Translations under genes and position numbers: made by a program
Assembly (NCBI GenBank): GCA_917880885.1
Contig: OU862910.1
Location: forward strand, 21,774,710-21,838,709
Reading direction: 5' to 3'
DNA: 64,000 bases
Source of the DNA: Limnephilus marmoratus
Taxonomy: Eukaryota; Arthropoda; Insecta; Trichoptera; Limnephilidae
Shown: in pieces, positions 34,571 to 47,110 of the stretch
How the letters are laid out: every line of letters starts with the position of its first letter
How positions within the stretch are numbered: position 1 is the first letter of the stretch
The notes under the pieces: generated by a model
The model's input: the letters and a program-made list of their open reading frames with translations, nothing else
Told to the model about the DNA's origin: nothing
Databases searched by the model: none

Positions 34571-35799
34571 AACTTTTTATTTGTTATGTTTCGTGGCATT
34601 TATCTTTCTTTTACTGATTGATTTTGAGCTGTCCTGCATTATACGATCCTACAATGAGTTAAGTCGGCTTATTGAAACAGCGTTAGAAAGAGAGAACACC
34701 ACGCTTACAGTTTGCCACAAAAGTTTATCATGAATGCTCTAGAAATATTTTAAATAATTTTTTAATTAAGCAACATTTAGCATTTGAAAAACATTTGTCA
34801 AGTTTTCAAATTTTATAATGAATATTTTTATATATGTAAAATGAAAAAAAAAATGAAGTGACGACGAATTAAAAATACCTTTGCCTAATCAAATATGTTT
34901 TTTTAGTATAGTTAAATAAAAACAATTTTAGTTTAATAAAAACTACCAGTAAACGACTTTAAAAACTTGTTCGTTGTTTGCGTTCAAAATTTTAATATTT
35001 TTTCATTGCATATTCGTCGATTTGTATTTCTAAATTCTGAAAGTCTTTCAATTGCTTTAAAATATTGTATTAAAATATTGTAAACAATACAATGAAGTAC
35101 GTTAAAAACAGTGAATCTATTTGAAATTGAATGTCAAGCGGGAATATTTGATGACGTGATGTTATTTGAAAATCGATCCTTTTAGCTGATCCGTTAGTTA
35201 AAAATCCTTGATCATCCTAAAACTTCATTCAAACCAGTAGTGCTGCTATTGAAGGCTGTGAAGCGTCTATCGTACCCCTTTCCAGTCCAATGACTTATTG
35301 TATGGCCTTTAGCGGCAGCAAAGCGAGTTAACCTTTAACACAAATACGGCTTCCTCTGGCCCGTTCAATGTAAAAAATATAGCTTTCACAAAGCCAGAGC
35401 CGAAGGTAAAATACCAACTCGGTGTATCAAAAGTGTTACTCGTTAAGGCTGGTCTAGCTGGCTTTATAATAATCATGAATGGAATCAATCTGCACGCAAA
35501 ACCGTCATCAAAATTTACTTGTGAATTTAGATTTTCACGGCCGTCTTTTGTTGGTGGTTTCTTGTGGTTGTTTCTTATTTAGGTCTTCAGCAGCGAAGCA
35601 CGGGTTTTCTTCTCTGTCTTGGGCCTACTTTTTGTACAACCATGACCGTAATTTTGAAATTTCAAAACAGAGGCGTATAGGGTGCTTTTTTGATCCCAGG
35701 AAGCAAAGATTATAAAAACTGCTTACATTGTAAAAGCCAAGTGATGGATTGATAGAGAAAAAGGTATGTCAAGATGTATTACATGAAGGAATTATTTCT
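34571..35799. other. AT-rich, no supported gene
   Basis: A plus frame at 35479-35715 shows no domain. Nothing else was found. Confidence 0.5.
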
Positions 35800-36095
35800 T
35801 TACCAGCTGGTACCTCGCATGCGTTGGAATCTCATTCAAAGAAATAAATTGATTATCCCTACACGTCATTTCCCGTGCGTCCCCGTTGACTTCCCGAGTC
35901 CCCTTCCCCTCCCGCGTTCCCCTTCCACTTTCCCCGCCTTCTCCTCCCTCCAATTTTCTTAATTTTTCTTTCCGTAAGAACCTTCCACAAAGTATTAGAA
36001 AACTTCCAATTCCTTCCTCTCCCTCCAATTTTCTTACTTTTTCTTTCCGTAATAACCATTTACAAAGTATTAGAAAACTTTTTAAAAAAGATGAC
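35800..36095. repeat. Pyrimidine-rich repeat with a 75 bp tandem duplication
   Basis: CTCGCATGCGTTGGAAT, then CGTCCCCGTTGACTTCCC, matches the repeat at 55425-55560. CCCTCCAATTTTCTTA through CAAAGTATTAGAAAACT occurs twice, starting at 35946 and 36021. Frames here on both strands come from the C/T bias. Confidence 0.65.
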
Positions 36096-38479
36096 TGATA
36101 TAGGTAAAGTCGTTCTGAAGTTATGTTGTGACCAAGGAAAACAGTAATTCATTTATATATCGAGATTTACACACTTAGAACTTTAACGGATTAGGCTTTG
36201 GGCATATTCATTATTGTTATAAAGTAAGTCGACAGTAAATTGTTTAAACTTTATAGATAATTATTATGAACACGTTATCGATTTTTTTTTGTGTTACACT
36301 ACTAGAAAACTAGAACAATAGTCTGTGTAATGTGGTGCAACAATATTGTTTTATAAATTAGTTATTTTTTTTATCGATCTTTTCCTAATTCTTCTAAAGA
36401 TACGCGCTTCTTCTTAGCCATTTTTTGGCAATAAAATCGGAATTTTCTTCAAGATAGCTTTGACTATAGTATTTTCCCATTGAGTGCATTCCCAAATACT
36501 TGGTTTTTACCGTCTATGATTGCTTGATGACGTCCGTCGTGCTTTCGGTTACCAACTATCATTATTATACTTTGTTTTTAAGATATTGAGTTTAAGTTTG
36601 TTAATTTTCAGCCACTTATTAGTAGTACCTTTGGAATACATGCTTTTTTGAAGTTGTATACCCACCCCTTTTATTTTCAATCATTTGGGACCTTGTGGTA
36701 TACTGTTGATTCCTCTGATGAGCAAAACAACTGATAATCGGAAGTTTCAATAATTACTTCGGTTCGTCTTGATTATGAGTCTTGTTTATTATCGCCTTAT
36801 TTACAATGAATATCTGACTGGACTGAACGTCTGTTCTAAAGGATGCTCTGGAATAATCTGAAGCAGGGGAAATGCTCACTGAAAGTGCCCACCTGAACAT
36901 AGGATATGATCGGCTACCTTCGTAACCGTTCTGGTATTATAATGGTCTCTGTTGCGATACCTTAAAACTACATATAACTAATGACATCTGTTGAGAGATT
37001 GAAACTACATAATAGACCTTAACGTAGAAGAAATCAGTGGTCAATTTTAGATAGATTTCACGAGATGCCACGATGCTACAAGCTGTGGTCTAATCTCGTT
37101 ACAAGTTACAACTGGCAATTGGCAATAATTATCCTAACTGCCTATATGTGGTCTAGGATCTAATCTTCACAATAATACACACTGCCTATGAGTAATTGCT
37201 CAACTAATAATAACATCTGCTATCCATATTAGGATAACATCTCCCGACCGGGATAAGCGTCCTACAAAGTATGAAGGTACAGTTTCACGAAGCGTTAAAA
37301 GCGCGAACACTTATCCGTTGAAACGCGAGCGCTTATGTGTTGTACCGACACCGAAAAATATTTCTTCCTGTGATAGGGGAGGGAGTCAGTTGAATTAGAG
37401 AGCTGCCACGAAATGTCATTTCTTTGTACTGGATCTGTTAACTTGACAGCTGTCATCCGCACGTTTACGCAGCTCCGTAATTAAAATAAACCCTCTCCTG
37501 TTTAACGGCGGAGAGTTGGTCACATAACTTTTCGACGTATAACGTTGAGCTTAGAGCGCTTCATCTGCTTAGGTGTGGCAGGTCTGTATGGAATTGTATG
37601 GAGAGCGATATTGTGCGTGCCATGATCTTTTATCTTTGCGTGTGACACCTACATGAAGCAAGGTGATTGCGGTATATTACGAGTACATCTAATAGATCTG
37701 CATAATATTGTAATTGGGATCTGTTTGACATTTTCGCGTGCAGTTATGGCTGGCGAACGGAAATGCCAGTGGCCGATTGTGGTGATGATTTAACACTGAT
37801 AGAATAATAATTATTAGCGATGATAGCGATCCTCTGATTATTCCGATCAAAAATATCGCGCACAGATTATCAGCATGGAAAATCCCGTTCACAGATTTTT
37901 CGACGATTCCGCATAAAAAGTTTATTTTTTCATCTAAATTTGAGTTTGGCATAGAATAAAGAAGAAAACTAGAAGTGCCTTCCGTACAAATTTGAATGGA
38001 AACAAATGTTCCATTTAGCACGCATTCTGTTAGCTATTAAAACTAGCACTGGAAAAATGGTTATTTAAATAGTAAAGACATTTTTTACGCAGAATAAACT
38101 TGTGTTTGGAGATTTCAATATGCGCAAAAATCTATGTGCAGAAAAATATGTGTTCGGAATGATAATAAAATACGCGTTTGTAATACTCGTGGTCGGAATA
38201 CTTACCGAATCAAATAAATGATTGTATCGTACTATATGGAACGCAGGTGACAGGATACCTGACGCAGGAGCTTGACCATAACAATTATCATAACAATGAC
38301 AACGAGACAATGGAACTGAATGTTGTATTGAAGCAACATCAAACACTGAAGAAGCTACTTGAGCCTCATTAAAATGGATAATTAAAAGTGAACATTTTAG
38401 TTTATTTTTAAATAAAGTGTCGGCGATAAAAATAAAATCTAATTGACTTTCGAGTTTGGTTTTTCAAGTGAAATCTTCT
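36096..38479. other. Long stretch, no gene
   Basis: No supported coding. The minus frames at 37689-38021 and 38065-38346 have no recognisable domain. Part of 37260-37660 is GC-richer but unassigned. Confidence 0.45.
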
Positions 38480-39050
38480 TTAGCACTGTTGTGATTTGAA
38501 ACTTGATGAAACGAAAAATAGCGACACTAAAAAGAGACAAACACATATATCTATAGTATAGGTTCTCAACGTGGGCGATAACGCCCCCTTGTGGGCATTT
38601 GAGACTTTCAGGGGGCAGTAGAACACCCAGAAAAAAATAGGGGGCGTTGAGATGGCACAGTGAGGGCGACAAGTACTAATTATCTTACGTGTATTATTAT
38701 TATTAAGAATTGATACCATATCATGAATACAAGAAGGAATCCGGTACCTACTACAAAAAATGCTTTTTTAACTTGCTAAACAAAAAGGTATAACAAATAA
38801 TTAAATTTATTTTTAATCGAATTATTGATTCCGCGATAGATGGTAAGTAAAAAAATAATGGGGGCTCTAGAAAAAAAAAATCTGAAAGTGGGCGGTGGGA
38901 AAAATGAGGTTGAGAACCTATGGTCTACAGGATTTAGCCTGCGAGAGAATGCGCTAGTATAATCGGTCTCCTCTTTGTGCGGTGCTTCGTAGCCTCCCCA
39001 ATCTTGTCTGCTTTAGTTTTCTGAAGGTTTCACTTCTACCGCGTAAAAGC
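38480..39050 (+). repeat. Dispersed repeat D, copy 1, interrupted by a hAT MITE
   Basis: AAAAGAGACAAACA on the left and ACAGGATTTAGCCTGCGAGA, CCTCTTTGTGCGGTGCTTC, CGTAGCCTCCCC and TAGTTTTCTGAAGG on the right match the uninterrupted reverse-strand copy at 48225-48400. Confidence 0.8.
38557..38922. mobile_element. hAT MITE inserted in repeat D
   Basis: The ends are TATAGGTTCTCAAC and, reverse-complemented, CATAGGTTCTCAAC. The flanks are ATCTATAG (38549-38556) and GTCTACAG (38923-38930), an 8 bp duplication with two differences. The paralogous repeat at 48.3 kb has a single ATCTGTAG at this point. The minus frames at 38439-38719 are TE sequence. Confidence 0.85.
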
Positions 39051-40099
39051 TCTCCTTTGAACATATTTCTTTGAATGGATATACATTTTCACATTAACAT
39101 TAAAAATAATTTATAAATGAAAATACACAAAACCTGTTGCATAACGCTTAATAAGATCCCGTGATTCACGTACAAAAAGGCCAGGATTCAAACCTATTGG
39201 TGAATTTCGCACACTGGGTACTTATGTGGTACTTAACATTGGCCGATAATTGCCGGTGGTCAACCGTTGTTAAGGAGCCAAAACAAGTGTTCGTTTTTCT
39301 TCAGTCTTCTCATCGTAACGCAGCTGTCAATATTACCGTTTATATCGTGACAAGCTTTCGTGACTCGCATAGTGAATTTACCGACGGTAATTCATCCCCA
39401 TCGTATAAAAACTGATTAACAACTGCCTGTGGACCATCCAGAAACAGCCAATCGACCACGAGGGATCCACAAACCGGGCAAGATTTCCATCTAATTATCG
39501 TAAGTCCCTCTGTGAAATACCTTTGCTATTTGTTTCAGTAAACGTATCGTATCGAGATCCACAGACATTCAGCTTCACTCTAACCCTTGTAAGGTAGTGT
39601 CATCAACGCGCTAATCTGATTCAAAACCTAATCATCAATCCGTCTTGAAATTCGGCATTATTACGAGACTATTACCAGGCTATTACGCGGCTTACAATGT
39701 TATGTACGTGCTTCGAGGGAGTGGGTTCATTAAAGGCCAATCTTTTAAGGTTTCTTCAATCCGTTGAGTTTGAAAACAAGCAGGCTGGGTGTGTGTCCTG
39801 TTTAGTGCCACTCGGACTTGGAGGTGTGCGCTGTTCAGCTGTGCAGTGGGGAGAATGCATCCGGCAGCGTGTGCGCATGCTCTGTCCTCCCGTGTCAACG
39901 ACCTCACCTTCGAACTTCCGCTGCAATATGACCTATATGCGATCGGTGATGGGCGGTGATAACAAACTGGTGAATGGTAATGCAATACCGCACAAACAAT
40001 AGCCTTGTTTTGTTGTCGGCCTCGGCGTCAATTCGCTCGCTACTGTAAAAAAAGTTTTGTTTTTGAATTAGTGCATTTTTATTTTCGTATTGCCAACGA
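39051..40099. other. No supported gene
   Basis: 39692-40002 is open on both strands with no domain. The plus frame at 39161-39415 is also unsupported. Confidence 0.45.
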
Positions 40100-40767
40100 T
40101 TCGTTACTTGAATACTGAAATTATTATAAAATCTGTGTAGATTGAGCATTAAAGTGTTCTTTTGAATACTGAAATTATTATAAAATCTTTAAAGATGAAG
40201 CATTAAAGTATTCTTTTTGAATACCGAAATTATTATAAAATCTTTGTGGATGAAGCATTAAAGTGTTCTTTTTGAATACTGAAATTATTATAAAATCTTT
40301 AATGATGAAGCATTATATTAAAGTATTCTTTTTGAATACCGAAATTATTATAAAATCTTTGTGGATGAAGCATTAAAGTGTTCTTTTTGAATACTGCAAA
40401 TTATTATAAAATCTTTAAGGATGAAGCATTAAAGTGTTCTTTTTGAATACTGAAATTATTATAAAATCTTTAAGGATGAAGCATTAAAGTGTTCTTTTTG
40501 AATACTGAAAATTATTTTAAAATCTTTAAGGATGAAGCATTAAAGTGTTCTTTTTGAATACTGAAATTATTATAAAATCTTTAAGGATGAAGCATTAAAG
40601 TGTTCTTTTTGAATACTGAAAATTATTATAAATTCTTTAAGGATGAAGCATTAAAGTGTTCTTTTTGAATACTGAAATTATTATAAAATCTGTGTGGGTG
40701 AAGCTTTAAAGTGTTCTTATTGAATACTGAAATTATTATAAAATCTTTGTGGATGTAGCATTAAAAA
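40100..40767. repeat. Tandem array, 12 units of about 55 bp
   Basis: Units begin with TTGAATACTGAAATTATTA and end AGCATTAAAGTGTTCTTT. Starts near 40110, 40164, 40219, 40274, 40334, 40389, 40445, 40500, 40556, 40611, 40667 and 40722. Early units alternate between an ACC/TTTGTGG form and an ACT/TTTAA form, hinting at a dimeric phase. One unit carries a 5 bp insertion. The array stops about 10 bp before a family B repeat. Confidence 0.93.
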
Positions 40768-40776
40768 CTCTTCGGT

Positions 40777-41095
40777 GAGTTCTGGGGTCTTCTTTTTGGA
40801 AGGCGGGAATAGGTATCTCCGGGAACCATTTATCGGATAGCCAACATAGGTCACCTCAAATGGTTCGCTACGTTTGGTGACTTAGCAAGAGTGCCATGGG
40901 TGTTTTTGGGGCGAGGTTTGTCTCGGTATTAGCGGTGTATGACCTGAACCCCAGATTCCTACCCACACCTTATACCTTCCCAGAACTTCCTCTCCTTACT
41001 TTCTGCAAAATGACCCTCCTCAAGGATGACATGCGCCATGAAGGGAATTATTTTCCTGAGGACCTCCTGTATGGAGCTACTGTTTAAAAAATGTT
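40777..41095 (+). mobile_element. Family B repeat, copy 3
   Basis: Plus orientation: GGGAACCATTTATCGGATAG, GGTTCGCTACGTTTGGTG, AACCCCAGATTCCTACCC, AATGACCCTCCTCAAGGATG, ending ACCTCCTGTATGGAG then a short A run. Confidence 0.8.
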
Positions 41096-41994
41096 TCCAG
41101 CTCGTTAAGTCATTCAAATAAAGAGTTTAAAAATTTAGTAATAAATATTTTATTCTAATCATTTCTTGCGAAATAAAAATATTATGTAGGTTTCCAAATA
41201 TTTTTTTGACTTCACCCCAATAGGTCTTTACAATGAATATGACAAGCCGTTTATTTTTAAAATGTTGTTTTTTTATTGTTCAATTCACACGCCTTTATTA
41301 GAGAAGTATTTGCTTGTGTATAACTAACGAAGTATTACTAATGTAATAACTTTTAGGTCCCTCCCTACCTTATAACTAATAAATAATATATTATCTGAAA
41401 TAAGTTGTAGTGCCTACTCATGATGTATAAGGTGTATTCATTGCTAGTATGTATTACTCCACTACTTCAGGCCATAGTCACGTATCTGCAACGAGAAACT
41501 TTTCTAAATCGACATAATCATCATAAGTCAAAGTACCCTTGTCGCTTCGGATAGGTACGTAAATTTGAAAGTTTTACCTCCCTTTTCTGGACCCGAAGTT
41601 AAGCAATATAGTACCTAAGGTTTAGGTTGTTCAATGATATTAACCAACTAGGCAGGGCTTTGGACTAAAATCACTAGATCTACAAATACAAACTAGAGTG
41701 GAAGATTATCTTAATATCAATCTAGTGAAATACCACCATTCGGAATCGACACACAAGTTTTTGGTGACCAGATCTGAAAGGCTAGGTGCTTCTCCATCCC
41801 CTATACACTACCTTCAGCCTCCGAATGGATGCCATTGTACCGCTGGCTTCAGACGGTTCAGAGTAGTTGGTTATCTTGTGCGGTATTCACGTATATATTT
41901 TTTAAGTTGGATATCATGGGTTTTGGCTAAGTTTTTTCTTTGTACTTCAATTCCTTCCGAGTATTTAATGATTTTTCTTCATTAATTTAAAAAC
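41096..41994. other. AT-rich, no gene
   Basis: The plus frame at 41698-41985 runs toward the next SINE and has no domain. Confidence 0.5.
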
Positions 41995-42196
41995 CGGTAC
42001 CGGTCACTGGCTTAGTTGGTACCGCTTATGGGTCACATCCAGGCGTCGTGAGTTCAATTCCTCGGCTAGTTTATTCCACCACCACCACGACACAGGTAGC
42101 ATTTTCCGCTTGTTGTGGTGTAGGTTGAAGATTTTCAAACATTGTCAGGTTATTTGTAACCCGGAAGCGTTTCTTTCATAAAACAAAAAAAAAAAA
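41995..42196 (+). mobile_element. tRNA-derived SINE, family C
   Basis: About 200 bp. A box TGGCTTAGTTGG at 42008-42019, B box GAGTTCAATTCCT at 42050-42062, giving a standard 30-odd bp gap, then an unrelated body containing CCACCACCACGACACAGG and a poly(A) tail at 42182-42196. This is the only copy seen here and it differs from family A in both head and body. Confidence 0.8.
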
Positions 42197-42902
42197 CATT
42201 TTGATCGTGTTAGGAGATTTCTAGATTTCTTGTAATATAATGCTCATATCGTTACTTATTTTTGGAAAAATCTTTGAAATATTGTCAATCCTTCTCTTAA
42301 ATTAACAAATTACCTAATCCGCATGCAGGTTTTATAATAATAATTACGAGTATAATAGTTTATTTCCAGATGTATGCAGGGGTAGTGCAATGCAATAGGT
42401 ACACAACTTATTTAAAAAAAAAAATGGACAGAATAAAAATAGGTAGGTACCTATATATAATAAAAACAGCAAGTAAATTAAAAATTTACTCAAATAGCCG
42501 TTTATGTTAATCGTAAATGATTTTATGGATAACTTTATAAAAGAATATAAAGCGTGGTATTTTCTTTTTCTAACACCGATTAGTAAGGAAGGCACAACGA
42601 TTTCTATGAGACCTATATGAGAAGTTCGGAAAAGCGAACAAATTAGTCTGAGGTGTTAAATGAAATTGAAAAGACCTAAAATTTTCCGACCTACTCTGCA
42701 AAATATTTTCATTAAAACCACTGACATCCATTAAAACCCTCTTGCGAAAATTTGTTCCGTAGCCGCTTCATACATGATTTCACCATATCCAAATATAGGC
42801 CAGATTTTTAGCGACGTGTTATTTTGTTAATTATTTTTCGGTGTAAACCGCTTAGCGTAATACGAACGCTAATTGGGTGAATTGTGACGAGAAAGGTCTA
42901 TT
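42197..42902. other. Intergenic AT-rich, no gene
   Basis: Nothing recognisable. The minus frame at 42344-42595 is low-complexity. Confidence 0.5.
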
Positions 42903-42910
42903 TCAGCGAG

Positions 42911-44476
42911 CAGTGGCGGTTCGTGGTCTTTTTAACAGGGGGTTCAGAAATCCAAGAGAAGATATATCTAATCAAAATTTACATTTAGAGGAATTAAGTT
43001 GTTTAATGTTTTTTTACAGCAATAAACGTTGCTAATTATTATTGTTTTTACAACAAGAATAATTACGTAGAATATATAAGTGGACGCGGAGGCCTTTTAT
43101 TTTTAATTTCCAACCTTTTTTCATTTATATTATTAGCATTATTTTTTATGTACACACCACTGTGTTCAGCGATTTAAAAAAAATACCGAAGTAAGTTCAA
43201 CAATAAATTACATAACTAGCGACTTGACAATGCGACGTTTGCCGAAAATAATATAAAAAAAGGGGAATGTACCTAAACGCTAGAAATATTTTGATTCTCA
43301 CGCCTTCAAAATTTTAAATCGAGCATCTTGTTTGCACAAGGTAAGTACGCGCCACAGAATTTTTTTATTTATTTTGTGCGTAATTTTATAAGAATGAAAA
43401 AAAGTTAAATCATAAAAAGGTCAAAAATAGTCTTAGCCATAAAGGGGTACTTTTAAAAATTGATTCTCTTATTACTTTATAGTTACTTAAGTCAAGAAAA
43501 AACGTTTCTTTAGTAATTATTATTTTTTTAATTTATAAACTAACTTTAGACAAGATTTTTATGCATAGCACAAAGGGTAACAATTATTATAAGCAATAAT
43601 TGTTTCTTTAGTAGTTTACGCTTATATTTTTTATTTCGTAAATAATAATTTTATTGTAATTCCAATCCGTACAAAAGGTAGTAAAAGGTTCAATTTATCG
43701 GTAGCATATTTTTTGATGTTCATAATGTAAACCAATCCGTAGTAAAGATTAATCTAAATAGTATCTAAATAAGATTTCGAGTATGGTTGTATAATAGCTT
43801 CATCCGGTGCAATGGTCATTCTGCGACGAACACGATCGGTACAATTCGTGAAAGATCGGAGATCACGTGGCACCTACTCGCGATCGCAACGCACCGAGCC
43901 TGCTTGAATTTGCTAACTAAATGCATAGTTTCGTTCAGATCACCGTCAGGGGGATATGTATGGGCCTGGATATTTTTGTATACAGAATTTTGCGCGTAAC
44001 ACATCTCGCACAAAATGGATATAGGTACCGATTTCGACGCGGTGGCGGTGGCGCGAGTGTTAAACGGATTTTAAAGGAGCCCTATTCGTGAAAGATCGGA
44101 GATCACGTGGCACCTACTCGCGATCGCAACGCACCGAGCCTGCTTGAATTTGCTAACTAAATGCATAGTTTCGTTCAGATCACCGTCAGGGGGATATGTA
44201 TGGGCCTGGATATTTTTGTATACAGAATTTTGCGCGTAACACATCTCGCACAAAATGGATATAAGTACCGATTTCGACGCGGTGGCGGTGGCGCGAGTGT
44301 TAAACGGATTTTAAAGGAGCCCTATTTGTGTGATTATGAACATGTTTTATAATGATTACAAACTTGTTTTATAATAATATTATTTTGTATATTATTATAA
44401 AACAAGTTTCTTTTATTTTATCAGCTTTTTAATGGGGGTTCAGCGCACAAACGCACTTTAGAGAAAACCGCCACTG
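42911..44476. mobile_element. hAT element, 1.57 kb, exact TSD
   Basis: The ends are CAGTGGCGGTTCGTGG and, reverse-complemented, CAGTGGCGGTTTTCTC. The exact 8 bp TCAGCGAG flanks it (42903-42910 and 44477-44484). GGGGGTTCAG lies subterminal at both ends. There is no transposase frame; the frames at 43787-44352 are two copies of the same 240 bp repeat. A diverged copy of its interior occurs at 48640-49075. Confidence 0.88.
43844..44326. repeat. Two tandem 240 bp units, almost identical
   Basis: ATTCGTGAAAGATCGGAGAT through TTTAAAGGAGCCCT occurs twice with an exact 240 base period. I see one clear difference (ATATAGGTACC against ATATAAGTACC). The unit is GC-richer than the rest of the element. 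Confidence 0.93.
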
Positions 44477-44794
44477 TCAGCGAGTATCTCGTATGGCTTC
44501 AATCGTGATACTATCGCCTAACGCCAGTCTTTGTTCTGTCTGCCTCAATGAATTATTTCTATTTATGTTTCTTGGCGTGGCACTCCACAGGTTCACAATT
44601 AATCTGAAAATACAAGCTCATCCTTGAAGTGTGTTGCGATTCAGCTTTTATCATTCTTTGATTAATTTTTTTATAGCTAAAATATTTTTAAAGTATTTCA
44701 ATAATGTTTTTTTATCCTCATTAGATACCTAAGTAGGTAAATGTAGGTACCTGTACTTAGTGTCAAAATATTTACAGCTGTCGCGGACTATAAA

Positions 44795-45072
44795 ATGATC
44801 AACTTTTTTTATTTCTTTTATACATGTATTCAGTAATATTATTACTCAATTTATAAAAACAGTTTATTTATAAACAAGTTCTGCTATGTAATTATTATTA
44901 GGTACGCGTGACAAATGTTTCAAACGGTTTGTTAATGCCTTCAGAAGGCGAAACAGCTGTAACGCATAATAATAATTACGTAGCAGAACTTATTTATAAA
45001 TAAACTTTTTTTATAAATTGAATAATAATTTTCTTGAATATGTAAAAGAAATTAAAAATCAAAATAAATGAT
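44795..45072. repeat. Large palindrome, arms about 105 bp
   Basis: AGTTCTGCTAYGTAATTATT and AATTTATAAAAACAGTTTAT are among the words mirrored between 44803-44910 and 44962-45065. The spacer of about 50 bp holds GCCTTCAGAAGGC, itself a hairpin. It is probably a fold-back MITE. Its ends are near GATCA on both sides. Confidence 0.8.
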
Positions 45073-46712
45073 CAGTGTTGTTGGGATAATAAACCATTCA
45101 GAACGAAGAAGAGGATTTTACCAATTATGACTTTGACTTCAAAAGTCGCGGCATTCTGAATTTCTACCGTTGTATGACATACCTAATTTATTTATTTAAG
45201 ATATTTCCCACGATATTTTTGCTCTATTTTAAACGAAATCCACATTTCGTCAAAAATTCTTCTTACGATCGTGCAGGGCGGTTACAACGAGAAAGATTAA
45301 TTATTCTCCGTACCAGCTTTTTAAAATTATAACTCAATATCGATTTTATTTCATTCCAAATTTGTTTTAATTTATACCTACATCCGAAAATGCTGAAAGG
45401 CGTGATGATAAAACCATTAAAATAATGTACCTACTTTTTGTAATTATTTTTTGATTATAAGTATTTATAATTTTTCAATAATGTCTAAGTTAAATAAGAA
45501 TGTTAAAAAAATCTGAAATATATTAGTTTGTAAGTGCGCAAATAAATACACAAACGAACTAATTTTCGTCGAGAAACACATGTAGGTATACATATATTTT
45601 TTAATGATTTTATTTAAACTAAAATTAAAATTCTGAAACATGCGATACCCAGATAATGTATTGCTTTATTTTACTGCATGATTATATGATATGAAATGGA
45701 TGTGGTATAATACAAAATCTTTTTTGAAAATTTAACAAATCTGCCAACAACCTACGGTATAACCTTATTATACTAAAAATAAACATTTTTTTTTTCAAAA
45801 TTTAAAATATGCGAATGCTAGATAAAAGAACAATCTTTCGGAATCCATTTATAATTTTTTTGTGGAAAAGAGTCAATACGTCTAAAATCTGATTTAAAAA
45901 TGACATATTTCTGGTTTTCTCTGGTAATACCCTCTTAAATATCACTTTTTTATATTAGCGCGCTTCTTCTAACATTCGTATTTACATATCTCCCCTCTTC
46001 TTTTTGAACGTGGAAATGTGGTATGAGTTTCGATCTAAATTCTGTCTTAAGTCTTTAGTCTGTTTTAAACCAGCCCTGATATGAAACGCGCGTACTCCGA
46101 ATACAATAATTGTTTGTAGTTCGCTCTGGTTTCTTCATCTTCCCATGTCTGGAGATTTCAACGATTAGTTTCTAATTTATGAAAAGCAACAAAATCCATT
46201 CTGCAATATATCCATTTTAAAGGAAATGCACGCTAGAGATCTTGAAAGAGAAAGCCTTATACAGAAGTATATCTCATAGAAAGCCCTGTAGAGTAATTGA
46301 CTCTTTGCAATACGAGTTTATTGATACCATATATTCCGATGATTTATGATCGTTCCGCCATCTATCCTGACTTCTGCTAGACCTTATAATACCGGATGTC
46401 GGCTACCTATTTTACGGGCGATTAGTTTCCTAGTTTTCTCTCGAGAGACCGATAGATAAAATACCCGCTGGCGTCTCGAATGTCAAAGTTCACGATTCTG
46501 CAAACACGGCATACTCTCTTGCAGTTTCCTGTATCCATATTCGGTCTCCATAAACCTTCTGGCGTCCAACTTTAGCATGGCCTCTCTAAAATAACAGTCG
46601 CCAGTTTTGCCTACCTCGGCGCTTCTACCCAGTCGATGCCAGTAGTTCTCTTAAAGTCGTCAGCGCACCCCATCTGTGAGTGAACCACAGTTTCTTTTAC
46701 CCAACCAAGGTC
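45073..46712. other. Long AT-rich stretch, no gene
   Basis: No supported frame. 46480-46710 is GC-richer and may hold decayed retroelement coding on the minus strand, but I could not read a continuous motif. Confidence 0.45.
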
Positions 46713-47110
46713 ACGGCCTCCGTGGTCGATGGATAAGGCTCTCCTCTAGTAAGCCGGAGGTAGCGGATTCAAATCCCGACGTGCGCAAATAAATTTTATT
46801 TGAATAATGTGTGTTATTTCACAATTTATTCATAAAGAATAATGTAATGCGGCACGTTCCAGAGTGTTTTTCAGTATCGCACTGACATAGACCACCTTTC
46901 AGAACTGAAACGTTGCTTGAAATAGCTTTAGCCGTTTTTGGTGACCCGAACTGAATAGCCAGGTACTTCCCACCTTCTTATTCCCCATCTTCTACCCCTC
47001 ACAACTACCTTCAACCTCACAATTTCCCCAGATGGGGATATCACAGTCTCACTGGCTCCATACGGGAGCAGTTGGGACTCTTGGGCGGTATTCACATAAA
47101 ATAAAATAAA
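46713..47110 (+). mobile_element. tRNA-derived SINE, family A, copy 3
   Basis: Plus orientation. Head at 46713-46785 with A box TGGTCGATGG and B box GGATTCAAATCCC. The body holds CCACCTTTCAGAACTGAAAC and the tail is (AAAAT)n at 47096-47110. Full length. Confidence 0.88.

Noticed and set aside
39692..40002. Overlapping 97- and 101-codon ORFs on opposite strands
   Set aside because: No domain, no repeat relatives in the window, no splice signals that I trust.
40100..40767. CRISPR-like array
   Set aside because: Units are contiguous tandem copies with no unique spacers, in a eukaryotic TE-rich context.
42001..42070. Possible tRNA gene
   Set aside because: Acceptor ends do not pair and an unrelated body plus poly(A) follows. 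Better called a SINE.
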